A DNA stretch of 64,000 nucleotides from Ctenosaura bakeri (Eukaryota; Chordata; Lepidosauria; Squamata; Iguanidae), in assembly GCA_948474755.1 (NCBI GenBank), contig CAOLHI010000488.1:372001-436000 (forward strand). The letters run 5' to 3'. Numbering within the stretch: position 1 is the first letter of the stretch; each line of letters starts with the position of its first letter. Of this stretch, positions 22,772 through 33,218 are shown in pieces. Below the pieces are notes generated by a model, which saw nothing but the letters and a program-made list of their open reading frames with translations, did no database searches and was not told the origin of the DNA. The position numbers were made by a program, and so were the translations under genes.

Positions 22772-24622
22772 ATAGACACAAAATATGTAACAGTGAATAT
22801 CATGTTCATAATGCTTTCTTTTAGAAAAAAGGCTCGCAAAAATATATTATGCAAAATTGTGTAGCAAATAGACACTTTAGGAGGAATGTGCAAAAAAATG
22901 TGTAGGAATATTTATGAGAAGGGTTTTTTCTCCTTTTAAAAAGTTTATGGTGAACTAAGTGTTCCACTGTAAAAATGTTCCAAGCTCAAGACAAATCATA
23001 TAAAGGGGTGGGGGTGGGAATGAGAGAATTAAAAGAATCTAAATCGATAGATTCGTCCATTATACTTTGCAATTATACTTGAATTTCTTTGGCCTGTCAT
23101 TAGTTAGGAATTTTAGTTATGTTTAGTGAAAAGTGACTAGTTTTATTAAAATCTGGATAAGCATAGTTATTTATCTATGTGTCTGTTTGCACAGTTGGGA
23201 GAAAAGACTAAAGTGTGGAATGTTTCTTTTCAAAACATTTAATTATAGTTATAGTTCCAAGCTCCATTTTCCCACATTAGCTCCATTTCTTAAAAGCCAC
23301 TTTTCATTTTGCATTTCTCAAAAATGAACTAGTTACTTTGTTTCTTAAATCTGTACAGACACCTGACCTGCATTACATCTTGTATGGTCCTCTTCCCCTC
23401 ATTTTTGTTTCAACATGTACATTTCAATGGAAATCAGCCATACAAGGCATGGCAAGAGCCAATACTTGAATCACATAATATTCCTCTTCTGTTCTTTAGT
23501 GAGGCAACTTTCTGGTAACCATAAAAGTGAATAAATTGTTTCAGCTAACATTTTATCAGGAATGAAGTTATCCCTTGTTAAGTTACAGTTGTAATATAAT
23601 TCAATGACATTCTCCCTGTAGGAAAAAATAATGACAAGCAACTTACTGTATGTAACACTTTTAATCTCTGAGATAAATAGACAATTCATGTGCTTGGAAA
23701 TACATGTAGAGATCTAGTCAAAGAAGCAGGCTTATGCAGATAAGAGTGGGTCTGTTTTTCATTTCTCTGTGCTAATAATTCCATGGGACAAAGTGAATTG
23801 AGCCTTCATGAGATTCAGCTGAAAAGAGACAAATCATACCTTCAGACTAGACATTGGATGCATCAGGGACAAGTTTATCCAGCCCCTAGTAGGTTGTCCC
23901 CAAGTTACATGCGTGCATGTAATGCATAATGCGACCTTCCACATATTGTTGCAACAGAACATGACAGATGGTTAGATTGGCCTAGTGCGTCCCTATTTTT
24001 GGTTCTGGTTTTAGTCAGCCCTTTTCTAGCCCTTTTGCAAGATGCTCCATTTCATTCTCCCAATCTGTTCTTCATCCTGCACCCACCATGCTTAACTGAC
24101 ATCATTCCATAACCATTAAGCACACTAAGTCTTCATTGTGCTATCTCCCTGATTTTTTAAAAAGTGATTCCGCAGAACCTGATGATTCTCTGAGTTTGCT
24201 GATTCTTCCCTCTTATGCATGGACAGTATGATTTCCATTGCATATGAATCAACGTATATAGAAGCAGGCTGTTTCTGTTGTCATCTGTATTTTCAGTCAG
24301 CTGTTAGGCATTCTGTCTCCTACTATACTCTCAAGAGAGCATTGGACCGGGCATTAAGGGAGTGTTTGAAGCCTGTTTCTGCTTATCATTCATCAGTGGG
24401 GGTCCTTGGGGGTACACTTGAAGCAAGGATAGTTTGCCTGTGAGACAACTGACATTGCTTTGGATGACTAAGAAATTTTTCTTTCTCTCCAGGACTCAGA
24501 GTATGTACTAAAGGAGAAATAATGACTCAACTATTGCCAATTTTGCTGAAACCTTTTTTTTGTCCGAAATGGAAAACTCTTGCTGAGTACAGGAAGGAAT
24601 GGGATTAGATCTCTTGTTCTTA
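22772..24622. other. Unassigned non-coding DNA
   Basis: AT-rich sequence with no recognised domain or repeat. Confidence 0.4.
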
Positions 24623-25080
24623 GGCCCTTTCCGCACAGGGGTACGTGCAGACTGACCTCCGATGGAGGTCGCCTGCACCGTGGAGTGGATTGGGGCGGAC
24701 TACTTTTCGTAGTTCCACACCTCAATCCACTCCGAAGCGACCAGAATTGGTGGCGTGGCATGTTTTTTAGAAACCTCTTTTCAGAGGTTTTTAAAAAGCA
24801 CGGACAGTGCAGCCCCACGCAGCTCCATTGCCGCCCTCCGGTGCAGATTTGCAGGCACGCACTAGTGCGTGCCTGCAGATCTGCCGGGGGTGGGCTTCCG
24901 GCTGGTGAGCTTCTCCAGTTGGTGGAGAGCCTCCGCCAGCCAGAAGCTGCCATTTTGGACACTGGAGGACTGTGGAGCAGCGAGCTTGCACTGCTCCTCA
25001 TGGCAACGGACTTACCCATCTGCCGGTAAGCTCCGTTTTAGCGCGTTCCCCCGTTTCCCCCTCCACATGCGGAAAGGGCC
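24623..25080. mobile_element. MITE family B copy, 458 bp, with TTA target duplication
   Basis: GGCCCTTTCCGCACA at the left and TGCGGAAAGGGCC at the right are inverted repeats, flanked on both sides by TTA (24620-24622 and 25081-25083). An internal palindrome (GCAGGCACGCAC facing GTGCGTGCCTGC) sits at 24850-24880. A 3-bp TTA duplication is the hallmark of PIF/Harbinger transposons; the transposase is not encoded here. The interior is GC-rich against an AT-rich neighbourhood. Confidence 0.85.
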
Positions 25081-25083
25081 TTA

Positions 25084-25912
25084 GTCACAGTTTTTAGCAC
25101 TCTGGAAATGGACCAGAGTCTAGATTTGCTGAATCTCCAGAGAAAGGGTATTCCATAGCTTTGAGAACACCTCCTTGTACCCTTGTGGCACAAACATGGC
25201 AGTTAGGTTAAAAAAGAAAGTCAAAGAAATCATGTTGGGCTGATCTCAGAAATGGCAGCAAACATCTATAAATTCTGATATTTTTTCTGTTACATATTGT
25301 TTCCATTCTACAGATATATGTTACATTGTCTGGAATCTGACATCTCAAATTGTCATAGTTCACACAGAATACAGGTTTCTGTGTGTCCTGTCACTAGAGG
25401 AGGGCAAACCTTTTAAATATCTGTGACAATGTCACTGAGAATGTTCACCAACAAGAGTAGTTTCATAATCATATTCATGTTGGGCAATATGAGAAATAGT
25501 AACGTATCTTATAAGCAAACAAATTAGCATTCACTAGAAGAAGGTGAGCAATAGCTAGTCCCCCACCAAGGTTTAGCAGTGAAATAAAATTGGTTTGGTC
25601 TTCTATGATCTCTATTGATCATTACAAGACACCACTAAATGTTTGAAGTTGTCTTCAACTTCAAAAATGCAGGCAGACATATTAGCAAACTAGTTCTATC
25701 TATTTTCATCTCTGTCAAGGACTCAGGAGCATCTCTTTGGCATTTTACTCACCTATTCAAGACCAAACCACCTCAAAATATGCTGGATTATAAAAAGGGT
25801 AATTTATAAAAAAAATACCTTTATAAAAAATACAAATACATGTATTTGTTGGGACAAGAAATATTCATGGTCAATACTGCAGTCTACTTAGCTATGCATG
25901 GGTGTACTGTAG
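25084..25912. other. Unassigned non-coding DNA
   Basis: Nothing recognised. Confidence 0.4.
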
Positions 25913-26179
25913 CAATATTTACAATGGCAACACCTTTTGGTGCCTAGATATGGACCATCAGCTTTTAGTGATTCAGCCACTCCTCCTGTGCTAGAAAAAT
26001 TGATTATATCCTCTGAGAACCTGAAAGCAGTAAGTCCAGTTTACAAATGTTCATGGCCCATTACTAAATTTGATATTAATGGAAACAAAATTGAGTGGGA
26101 TGAAGAGTTATTTGTCCTGTACAAATCAACAATTGGAAAACTGTCCTGTATTCACCATCTAACATTTCTTGAGAGTTAA
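25913..26179 (+). pseudogene. Protein-like reading frame of unknown family (retrocopy or lone exon)
   Basis: An uninterrupted frame from just after a TAG at 25910-25912 to a TAA at 26177-26179, about 88 codons. It looks like real protein: mixed hydrophobic and charged residues, segments such as VPRYGPSAF, TPPVLEKLIISSENL, PVYKCSWPITKFDINGNK and EWDEELFVLYKS, and no low complexity. It has no ATG near its start. An AG at 25911-25912 could be a splice acceptor, making this a terminal exon. An A-rich stretch after the stop would equally suit a processed copy. I do not recognise the family. There is no matching neighbour frame within several kilobases. Confidence 0.35.
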
Positions 26180-28100
26180 AATCATGTTTGGCTTTAAGGG
26201 AAAAAAAAGTATTTCAGATATATTGGACACCATTAAATCTCTTTAGAAAAAAATTGTCCACTTCAACTAAATGTTAGCCTTGTAATACACATATTTACTT
26301 GGGCTATGCAATATAGGTGTGTTCATAGTTACCCATTTTTTGGTTGGCTGTATTGCAGTGTGTGCTGGGAAAAATCTTTGGCATAGGTAGACTCATGTGT
26401 TCTTTTCTATTATATCCCTGAGAGATAGAATTTAAGTAATGGTCAATTTGTTTAAATCCTATATGTTCTTACTGTTGTTACACTGCAAAGATTAAAAAAA
26501 AAACCTCTGTTGTTCAATGGATAGAAGATCTCACTGCTTTAGCAACTCACAAATGTGTATTTTGTAGACGTTAACTTCCAGAAAATACGTTTTTGGAAAT
26601 ATGGTCAGTACATATACCATATCCTATGTGCTCCTCCCCTTTTCCTTTCTTCCCTCCTCCTCTTTTTCCCCCTTGCTTTGTAGTCATACATTTTTTAAAA
26701 AAAAATCCAGTCAAATGTAATAAATGACAAATGAGAAAGAAGCTTAATGGGGATGCCAAATGACATCACCTCTGTTGATTCCTGGCACTTTGACTGAGAG
26801 CATTATTACAGCACTGTAGTAGAAAGAGCTCCATCGGCCAGTTGTTAAAATGGACTGCCTGCTTACTGGTCAGCAGAACACCTTTGGAATCCAGTTGCCT
26901 TGAGAGAATAGATATATGCTCTTTTGTTCCCTCCTTTTCAGTGCATTTTCCTCCTTGCTGCTGTTGATTCTGTCTCTTTTATACTTCCCCCTCCACTCGC
27001 ACTATGAGACCAAACTCTGCAAATCGGAACATGCCATACAGATTGGGTGTACGCATGGCAATGTTTTTGATTTGCATAATGCATTCAGTCCCCTGACTTT
27101 GGAATGTTTATTTTATTTCATTTTGGCACAGAAGAAATAGGGCCTTGCCCCCACTCTCTCTGTCTCTCTCTCTGTGTGTGTTTGTGTGTGTGCGTAAGCT
27201 GACTTGTGCTGAGGTTATTGGGAAAACTCATTTGGATTTTAGTGGCAATGGCATCAGACGGAAAGCATCTGAAACTGTCTGGTTTCAATAAGGCACAAGT
27301 ATTTGGGCAGCTTTTATATACAGAAACTTAAAAAATTGATTTAGGAACCACTGCAAAGAGCCCTACAAATATTCTGAAGTTCTGACCAACTCCCTTTAAA
27401 ACAAAGTTCTTCCCGAAGATAAATGCATTCATAAAAACTGCTTTTCAAACACATTCCTTCCTCTTCCAGTGAACTCCCTTAAGCGCTTCCCTCTCATTTA
27501 AAGAATTGCCATCTGGACCTCCCATATCTGTTTACATCTACATACTTGAATATGTTGTGTTCCCTTCCCCCTATCTTGTTAAACCCTAATAACTACCCCA
27601 CGAGTCAAAGGCGGTTGCATACAGGAAATCTAAGTAACAACTGGCATGTTACCTACACAAAAGAGGGGTCTCACTCGTAACAATAACTATCTTTGTATCC
27701 TTTACTGTTTCTGGCTAGCAAAGCTTCTAGTCCTCAAAGTAATGGATTAAAGTGAATGGAGGAGGAAGAAAAAGCAGCCCTTTCCTTCTCTTTTTTTCAC
27801 AGGTCACCATTTCCCTGATTTCTGAAGTGCAAAAGGCTTGCATGACTGGATTTCTGTCACGCACTCACCCATGTCCCACTCCTTCTGAATTTAGGAATAT
27901 CTGTATTTAAGGCCAGGTTTGAACTGTAGGGTTTTTTTTTTTTAATCTTTAGTTTTTTTCAGTTTATTGAAACCCCCCCCCACAGCCATTGTACACAAAA
28001 TAAGACTTCATGTCCTTCCAAAAATCACCTCCCTGGGGTTCTATGTTTGATTACTTCTTTGTGCATCGATAGTGCACACTCTAACCAGAGGAAGGATTTG
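26180..28100. other. Upstream flank of the CpG-rich promoter block
   Basis: AT-rich with no recognised repeat apart from a CT/GT run (27152-27193), a T run (27932-27942) and a C run (27973-27981). The 74-aa frame at 26916-27140 has no domain. Confidence 0.4.
27152..27193. repeat. (CT)n(GT)n microsatellite
   Basis: Imperfect CT units followed by GT units. Confidence 0.85.
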
Positions 28101-28559
28101 CTCCCCATTTGGTGAATCTTCTCAGCAGGCCGGCGGGAAGTAACAGTGGTCTCTGAGCATGTGAGGACGGCTGCGTCTTCCTTAGCATCCTTCCTCTCCA
28201 TTCCTTGCGCATCTGGAGATAGGAAAGAGTCGGGGCGGCTTGCAAAACGCGCCCGCAGAGATCACATCCACTCGGAAAGTCCGGGGCCGCTGGGTGTCCG
28301 CGCCCGAGCTCTCCAGATCCCCCCTGAGCGCAGGAACATTACCGGGCTGCCGCCGCTGCTGCTTCTCGGTGGCTTCTCCCCTTCAGACCCGAGTTCAGCG
28401 GGCGATCCCCCCAAGCCAGCGCTGGTTCCAAAAGAGAGAAAGAGGAAAAGGGGGCGGATAGGAGGGGGAAGCCCTGTAGAAAAGGAGGGGGTGTCTGAGG
28501 CCTCCCCGCCCTTCTCTGCCAGAAAGAGGACAACGCTTCCAGCTTTTCCTCCCTTTCAT

Positions 28560-28841
28560 CCTGCTCGCCTCCTCCTCCTCCCTCCTCCCCTCCCTTCCCC
28601 CTTTGCCTGCCCCTCTCCTCTCTCTCTCTCTCTCCCTCTCCCTCTCCCTCCCGCTTCTCATTCCTTCCACTCGCTCGGAGCCTCCTCTTTCAGCCGCCGT
28701 GGCCACTGGAGTGGACTAGGCTCGAGAGCGCGAGAGGGAACCGCGGCGATTCCACTTGTGAATGGGACTTGCTGCCTCGCTTTTCTCCAAAGGTGACCCC
28801 GGGAAAAGGAGAAGCCGCCGCCGCCGCCGCCGGACTCCCAG
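28560..28841 (+). other. Probable first exon, 5' end undefined, mainly 5' UTR
   Basis: The exon's 3' end is supported by a near-consensus splice donor, CAG then GTAAGAG, with G at 28841 as the last exon base. A (GCC)n run at 28814-28832 is typical of GC-rich 5' UTRs. The transcription start is not visible; about 28680-28740, after the pyrimidine tract, is plausible. An ATG at 28761 opens a frame starting MGLAASLFSKGDPGKRR that stays open through an Arg run to the donor and would end in phase 2, but its -3 base is T and the protein looks unlike a known N-terminus. I therefore favour a non-coding exon. The gene cannot be named: no later exon is recognisable in the window. Confidence 0.6.
28620..28650. 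repeat. (TC)n/(TCCC)n pyrimidine tract
   Basis: Simple repeat in the presumed core promoter. The opposite strand would bind GAGA-type factors. Confidence 0.8.
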
Positions 28842-28880
28842 GTAAGAGCTGATGATGATGATGATGATGATGATGATGCT
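28842..28880 (+). promoter_or_regulatory. Splice donor followed by (GAT)n
   Basis: GTAAGAG at 28842 is a strong U1-matching donor. Nine base pairs into the intron a perfect run of about nine GAT units begins (28851-28879). Confidence 0.75.
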
Positions 28881-29685
28881 GATAATGCCCAGCCGGTCGC
28901 CCGGCTCTCGGGGTGCGTGTGTGCGTGCGCGCTGCTGGGGAGTCTCTCCTTTCTTCGATGGAGACGATGCTCTCTTGGCTGCTTTCAGGCGAGTCGCTGG
29001 CGCGCTGCGGGAGATCCGAGGCTTTTGGGGGACCCGGGAGGCGAGGGGTCGAGGTCCTTGGAGGAGCAGCGGAGGAGGGAAGGGGGCGATCCGGTGGGAC
29101 AAAAGAATATTTTGCATGGGGGGGAGAGCTCTCTTGTCCCTGCGCCAAGGCACCCGGGATTGCCAAATGGAGGGATGGGGGGGCGAGAGAGAGGCAGCGT
29201 TAGGAAGTGTGACAGGAGGGGGGCAGATATTGACTTGAAAGCCAAGGCAAGGATGGGGGGGGTTAATAGCTTCACCTCCCTTTTTTTTACCCTGTGTGTG
29301 TGGATGGGGGAAATCCATGCCTGCACATCAGGGACAGAAGGAGAAAGCTCTTCTCTACGATCTCTGGCGTTCCCCCCTCTCCCTGGAAAGTGTCTCTGGG
29401 GTTTTCTCGATGGTTGTTTGGCGAGGCGAGCCCCAGACGAAAGGAGCCCCCGATCGCGGCCGGGCGAACTCCCGAGCGAGGCGGGTTGGGCGGCTGAGCA
29501 TCCGATTCTGGAGGCAGTTGGATCAGGAGGCGCGGATGTTCCGGACGGCGCCGGAGTGCATTGCGCAAGAAAGCTTTCGGGGGTTGTCGGAGCCCCCCCC
29601 CACCTTGTCTCACTTCTCTCTCTTTGCTCCCCCAACCCCCAGCCCCAGAACTAGAGCAGCGCAAAACCTGGCCTCGGAGGCTGTT

Positions 29686-29705
29686 TGTCTGTCTGTCTGT
29701 CTGTC
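29686..29705. repeat. (CTGT)n microsatellite
   Basis: Five CTGT units immediately before the MITE A copy. Confidence 0.9.
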
Positions 29706-29714
29706 CTTAGATCT

Positions 29715-29874
29715 TCGCCATTTCCGCACTAGACTGTTATAGTGCTATTATTCCACTTTCACCATCTTATGGAATTCTGGGGTTTGCAGTTTGGGGAGGG
29801 GCCCGGGCTTCCATAGGATTCCATAGGATGTTGAAAGTGGAATAATAGCGCTGTAACAGTCTAGTGCGGAAGTC
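29715..29874. mobile_element. MITE family A copy inside the CpG block
   Basis: GCCATTTCCGCACTAGACTG at the left mirrors CAGTCTAGTGCGGAA at the right. It is shorter than other copies (about 160 bp) because the centre is reduced. Its terminal CpGs are still intact, unlike other copies where many have become TG or CA. Confidence 0.8.
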
Positions 29875-30200
29875 TGGATTGAGTTGGAGCGGTGCGCGCA
29901 CCTCTCCGGGTCTCTAGCGGCATCTTTGACAAAAAGCCTTCGTAGGTTGCGTTCATTTGGGGTAAATCTTCTTTCTGGAGATGAAGTGGGTCGACCCACA
30001 CAAAAGGTTAACCGGGATTGTTTCTGCCGCGGTTGTTTTTTTGGGGGGAGGGGGAGTTGGGGGAGGCAAGCAATAGAAAGACGTCTGGACGCGTGCCTGG
30101 CTAGGACGAAGGCGTTCTCAAACCGGATCCGGGAGGTTCCCCGTTAGAGAGCACGTTTATTGTTTGCCTGGGGCTCGTCTCTTGCAGCAATCTCTAGAAG

Positions 30201-33200
30201 GAACCCGTCCAGACCTGGGGATCTCTGATGTGGTTTGGCTGAGCAATCGTTAGGCTCTCGGGTTGATGCATCGCAGCTTCCGGAAAGGTGAAATAAATCA
30301 GACTCGAAGGTTGCGAGTCCATCTCCATAACGGTCCCATTTCGAATCAAACCTCTTCCTGTGGAACTCTCCCAAGAGCCCATCTTACAATCTGACATCAC
30401 CAGGCAAACAACTTTACCTTTTGGAGAGATGCCCATTGATCATCAATGCCTTTAAATATTTATTTGGCCAGCGTCCAGCAGAGAGAAGCCTGCTGGAAAA
30501 GAGGAAGGAGGTGGAGAGATCCTGGAGCAGACTTTTTCTCCTTCTCCTCCTCTTCTTCCTCCCCGCCCCTTCCTCCTTCTTCTGTTACCGTTGCATTTTA
30601 AGAAATAAATAGGAACGTTGCGGTAACAGGATACTGTATTGACTCAGCAAGGACAAACGAATCCCTTCAGCAAAAAAACCACAAAAACAGGTCACTAGTT
30701 CAGACAAAACAGTAACCTTTAATTTGGGGAAAAGGATAACTAGACATTTTCCCCCTCCTGTGCCTTCCACAATTCTTCCAGCCAAGAAGGAAAGGCTCCC
30801 TGTTGATCCATTTTGATGCCACAATAAGAATTTCATGGGTCATTGATCCCCTGTTAAGAAATCCAGTAATTTTAATGGCTTCATAATGAAACAAAAGTAA
30901 TAAGGCCCAAGTAATCAGGTAGGCTGAGCTGTTGATCTTAGAAAGATTGCTTCTTGTTTTTCAATTCATTTTTTTTATCTCCCCCCCAACTCTTTCCTGG
31001 ACCCACTTTTCTAGTTTGGAAGCGCTTCCATCAGTTTTTGGGAAAACATATCACGTTCATTAGGGAGCCTCAGCCTTTTCCCAGACTAGTTCTGGGCTGG
31101 AGTCTGGTGCAATAATTAATCCAAAATGTGCCTTGATGAATGCCACCCCATTGGGATTTTAAGCTATGTTGTTCATATAATTATTTCCATTTCTCTGGAA
31201 TGGGGAAGAACAAAAGTACAGCTGTTTCCTTGGGTCCCACGATTTCTTAGTACAGCATCAGCACAATTCCATGGTCTTGGAAGAAGCAATAAAATAGACC
31301 TTAATGCAGGCAGGAGCAGTGGGCTGTTGTTCTCCTGCTGTTTCAGCATATTCTAAGGAAGCTCAGCACCCCAGTAAATGTAACTTTGAGTACAGTTGGA
31401 GAGCAGCTTTTCTTACTGGTGCCTGAGAACAAATAAAGTTGGAAGAGACAGAATTACAGAACAAAACAAAAATGCAACAAAGACCGCTCACACCCAATGG
31501 AAAGACTTTTTCTCCTTCCTTATGATTAATATGTGCTGGCTTGCCGATCTGCATCATAGAATTTCTATTTTAAAACCCCAAACCCAATAATGCAAATACA
31601 GGAATCGGGTGACAGGGTTAGGCTATTTATAGGTTGCTCATGAGTTTCAACTTTGCAGAAATGTACCAAGTTTGCACCTTTGGGCAAGTTCGTTAGCACA
31701 GGAACTGTGACAGTGAGCTATGTCAATAGACTGGAGAATAAATTCTATTTGCAGTTTTATGATAGGCAATTTCTCATTGTGGGTTGGTTGGGAAGGCCAA
31801 TGTACAGTTGGCCTGACCCCCGCCCAAAAAAGGTGGTGTTTTTTTTTTGGTCATGTCATGTAACTAAATATGGAGGATGGGATACACATGGAATAATGAC
31901 AGAGCACTGGGATTCTTGTGGTCTTGCCCCTTTCTTCATCAGATAAATCATTCATTTTCTCATTTGTCTGGCAAACAGCAATTAGCACATCATTTATTTC
32001 CCCAACCAAAAAGGAGGGCCTTAGGTTAACAAAAGACATGTTTGGAGTTCAAGTAATTAACAAATGCTATCTGAAAGGGATAAACTAAAGCAAGGAGCCT
32101 TATCACATTTTTAAAAATACATGTATAGTCTCAAGAAAACAGTTCCATTTTGTTTTAATACGATCTTCTGAGAGAAGATCTTTGTCACTCAACAGCAAGG
32201 TTTTGTGAGAATGCAAAGAAGTTTTAGAGGGGGAAAAGTCCATTTTCCAAACTCACGAAAATAATTCTACATAGATTGTTTAACAAAGGATCTTGCTTGC
32301 AAGAATGGTAACTGCTTCCATCTAGAAAGCAATGCTTTGTGTTTTTAATTCATTATGCAGACATGATGTGATGGCAAATCAGATTGTCTTTCTATTATAG
32401 TTATACACTCACAACCACCACAGTCTATATGTCACTGAGATTTAAAATGTCATTTTTTTCTTCCCCTTTTCACCTATCCTTTTATGTCAGTGAACATTTT
32501 CTAGGTTCCTGAGTGGGCCAATTGTCCATAGGAATTTGAGTTAGGGATGATACTGTTCATGGGCTGATTACTACTTGAATCCCATAGCCAAGTTGAAGCT
32601 ACCTGGGAGGAGTTTCACAAACTCAGACTTTAAATCAAGATTACACATTAATATCCACAACATCTTCTGGGTGTAGTTGCACTGCAATTCCCAGCAGCCT
32701 TAGCCAACATAGCCAGTGGTGAGGAACGCTGGGAGTTGTAGTTCAGCAATCTGAAGAACCACATTATTTTCACTCCTTCTCTTAAGGCTACAATCCTATT
32801 CATGCTTACTGGTCAGGAAGCCCCACCAAACGTGGTAGGAATTACTTTTTGGAAAGTATGCATAAGATCAGACTACAAATAGCAAAATAGGCCTAGAAAT
32901 CTAAAATATCGCCTTCAAGTACCTCAAAGTCATTGTTATATCGGGCCATTAAAGTGAATATCTGGAAAGATCACTTAAAAATGTTTTAGTTCCATGTAAA
33001 GGAAATAATTTTTTAAACAAGAGTCCATGGGTTCGACTGTGGCTGCTATGTTTATGAGTCCTGCTCAAGTTGATTTTTATAAACGGCTTTGTGTTTTTGA
33101 AAGGTACTGCCAGACATGTCATGCCTTTAGGCTATATTAGCAGGAAATCTGTAGCCCTTCTCTATATTTAGCCGTTGTTTTTTCAAAGAGTGGATCCTTT

Positions 33201-33203
33201 GGT
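30201..33203. other. Presumed first-intron sequence, repeat-poor
   Basis: Only a palindromic MITE C relic (32661-32765) and short A/T runs are recognisable. No coding evidence. Low repeat density next to a CpG island would fit regulatory sequence, but conservation cannot be judged here. Confidence 0.4.
32661..32765. mobile_element. MITE family C copy
   Basis: CATCTTCTGGGTGTAG at the left pairs imperfectly with the right end, and CAATTCCCAGCAGCC is mirrored by CTGGGAGTTGTAG. Same layout as the copy at 14201. Confidence 0.6.
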
Positions 33204-33218
33204 ACACTAGAGGGCGCT
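33204..33218 (+). promoter_or_regulatory. CTCF-like binding motif
   Basis: ACACTAGAGGGCGCT matches the vertebrate CTCF core (CCA-S-YAG-R-GGGCGC type) at nearly every informative position. It lies about 4.4 kb inside the presumed intron, in AT-rich DNA where a CG-containing word is rare. CTCF organises chromatin loops. Occupancy is inference. Confidence 0.55.

Larger units (their letters stand above)
28100..30200. promoter_or_regulatory. CpG island / promoter region
   Basis: A sharp rise in G+C and in intact CG dinucleotides against the AT-rich, CG-poor surroundings, densest at 28120-28420, 28680-29050 and 29400-29590. No TATA box is evident. A long pyrimidine-rich stretch (28555-28680) with (TC)n and TCCC units precedes GC-rich sequence, as in many broad TATA-less vertebrate promoters. 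The island spans the exon-intron boundary at 28841/28842. A bidirectional promoter is possible, because open GC-rich sequence continues both ways. Confidence 0.8.

Noticed and set aside
24531..25084. Frames of 66-162 aa on both strands
   Set aside because: They lie inside MITE family B; the same artefacts appear in the copy at 40297-40772.
28146..28796. 216-aa open frame in the CpG block, plus several overlapping frames of 100-245 aa on both strands at 28.1-29.8 kb
   Set aside because: GC-rich DNA is poor in stop codons, so long frames are expected by chance. These are Pro/Arg/Ser low-complexity proteins, open on both strands in several frames, with no domains and no conserved start. The 28146 frame also lies wholly within presumed promoter and exon 1.
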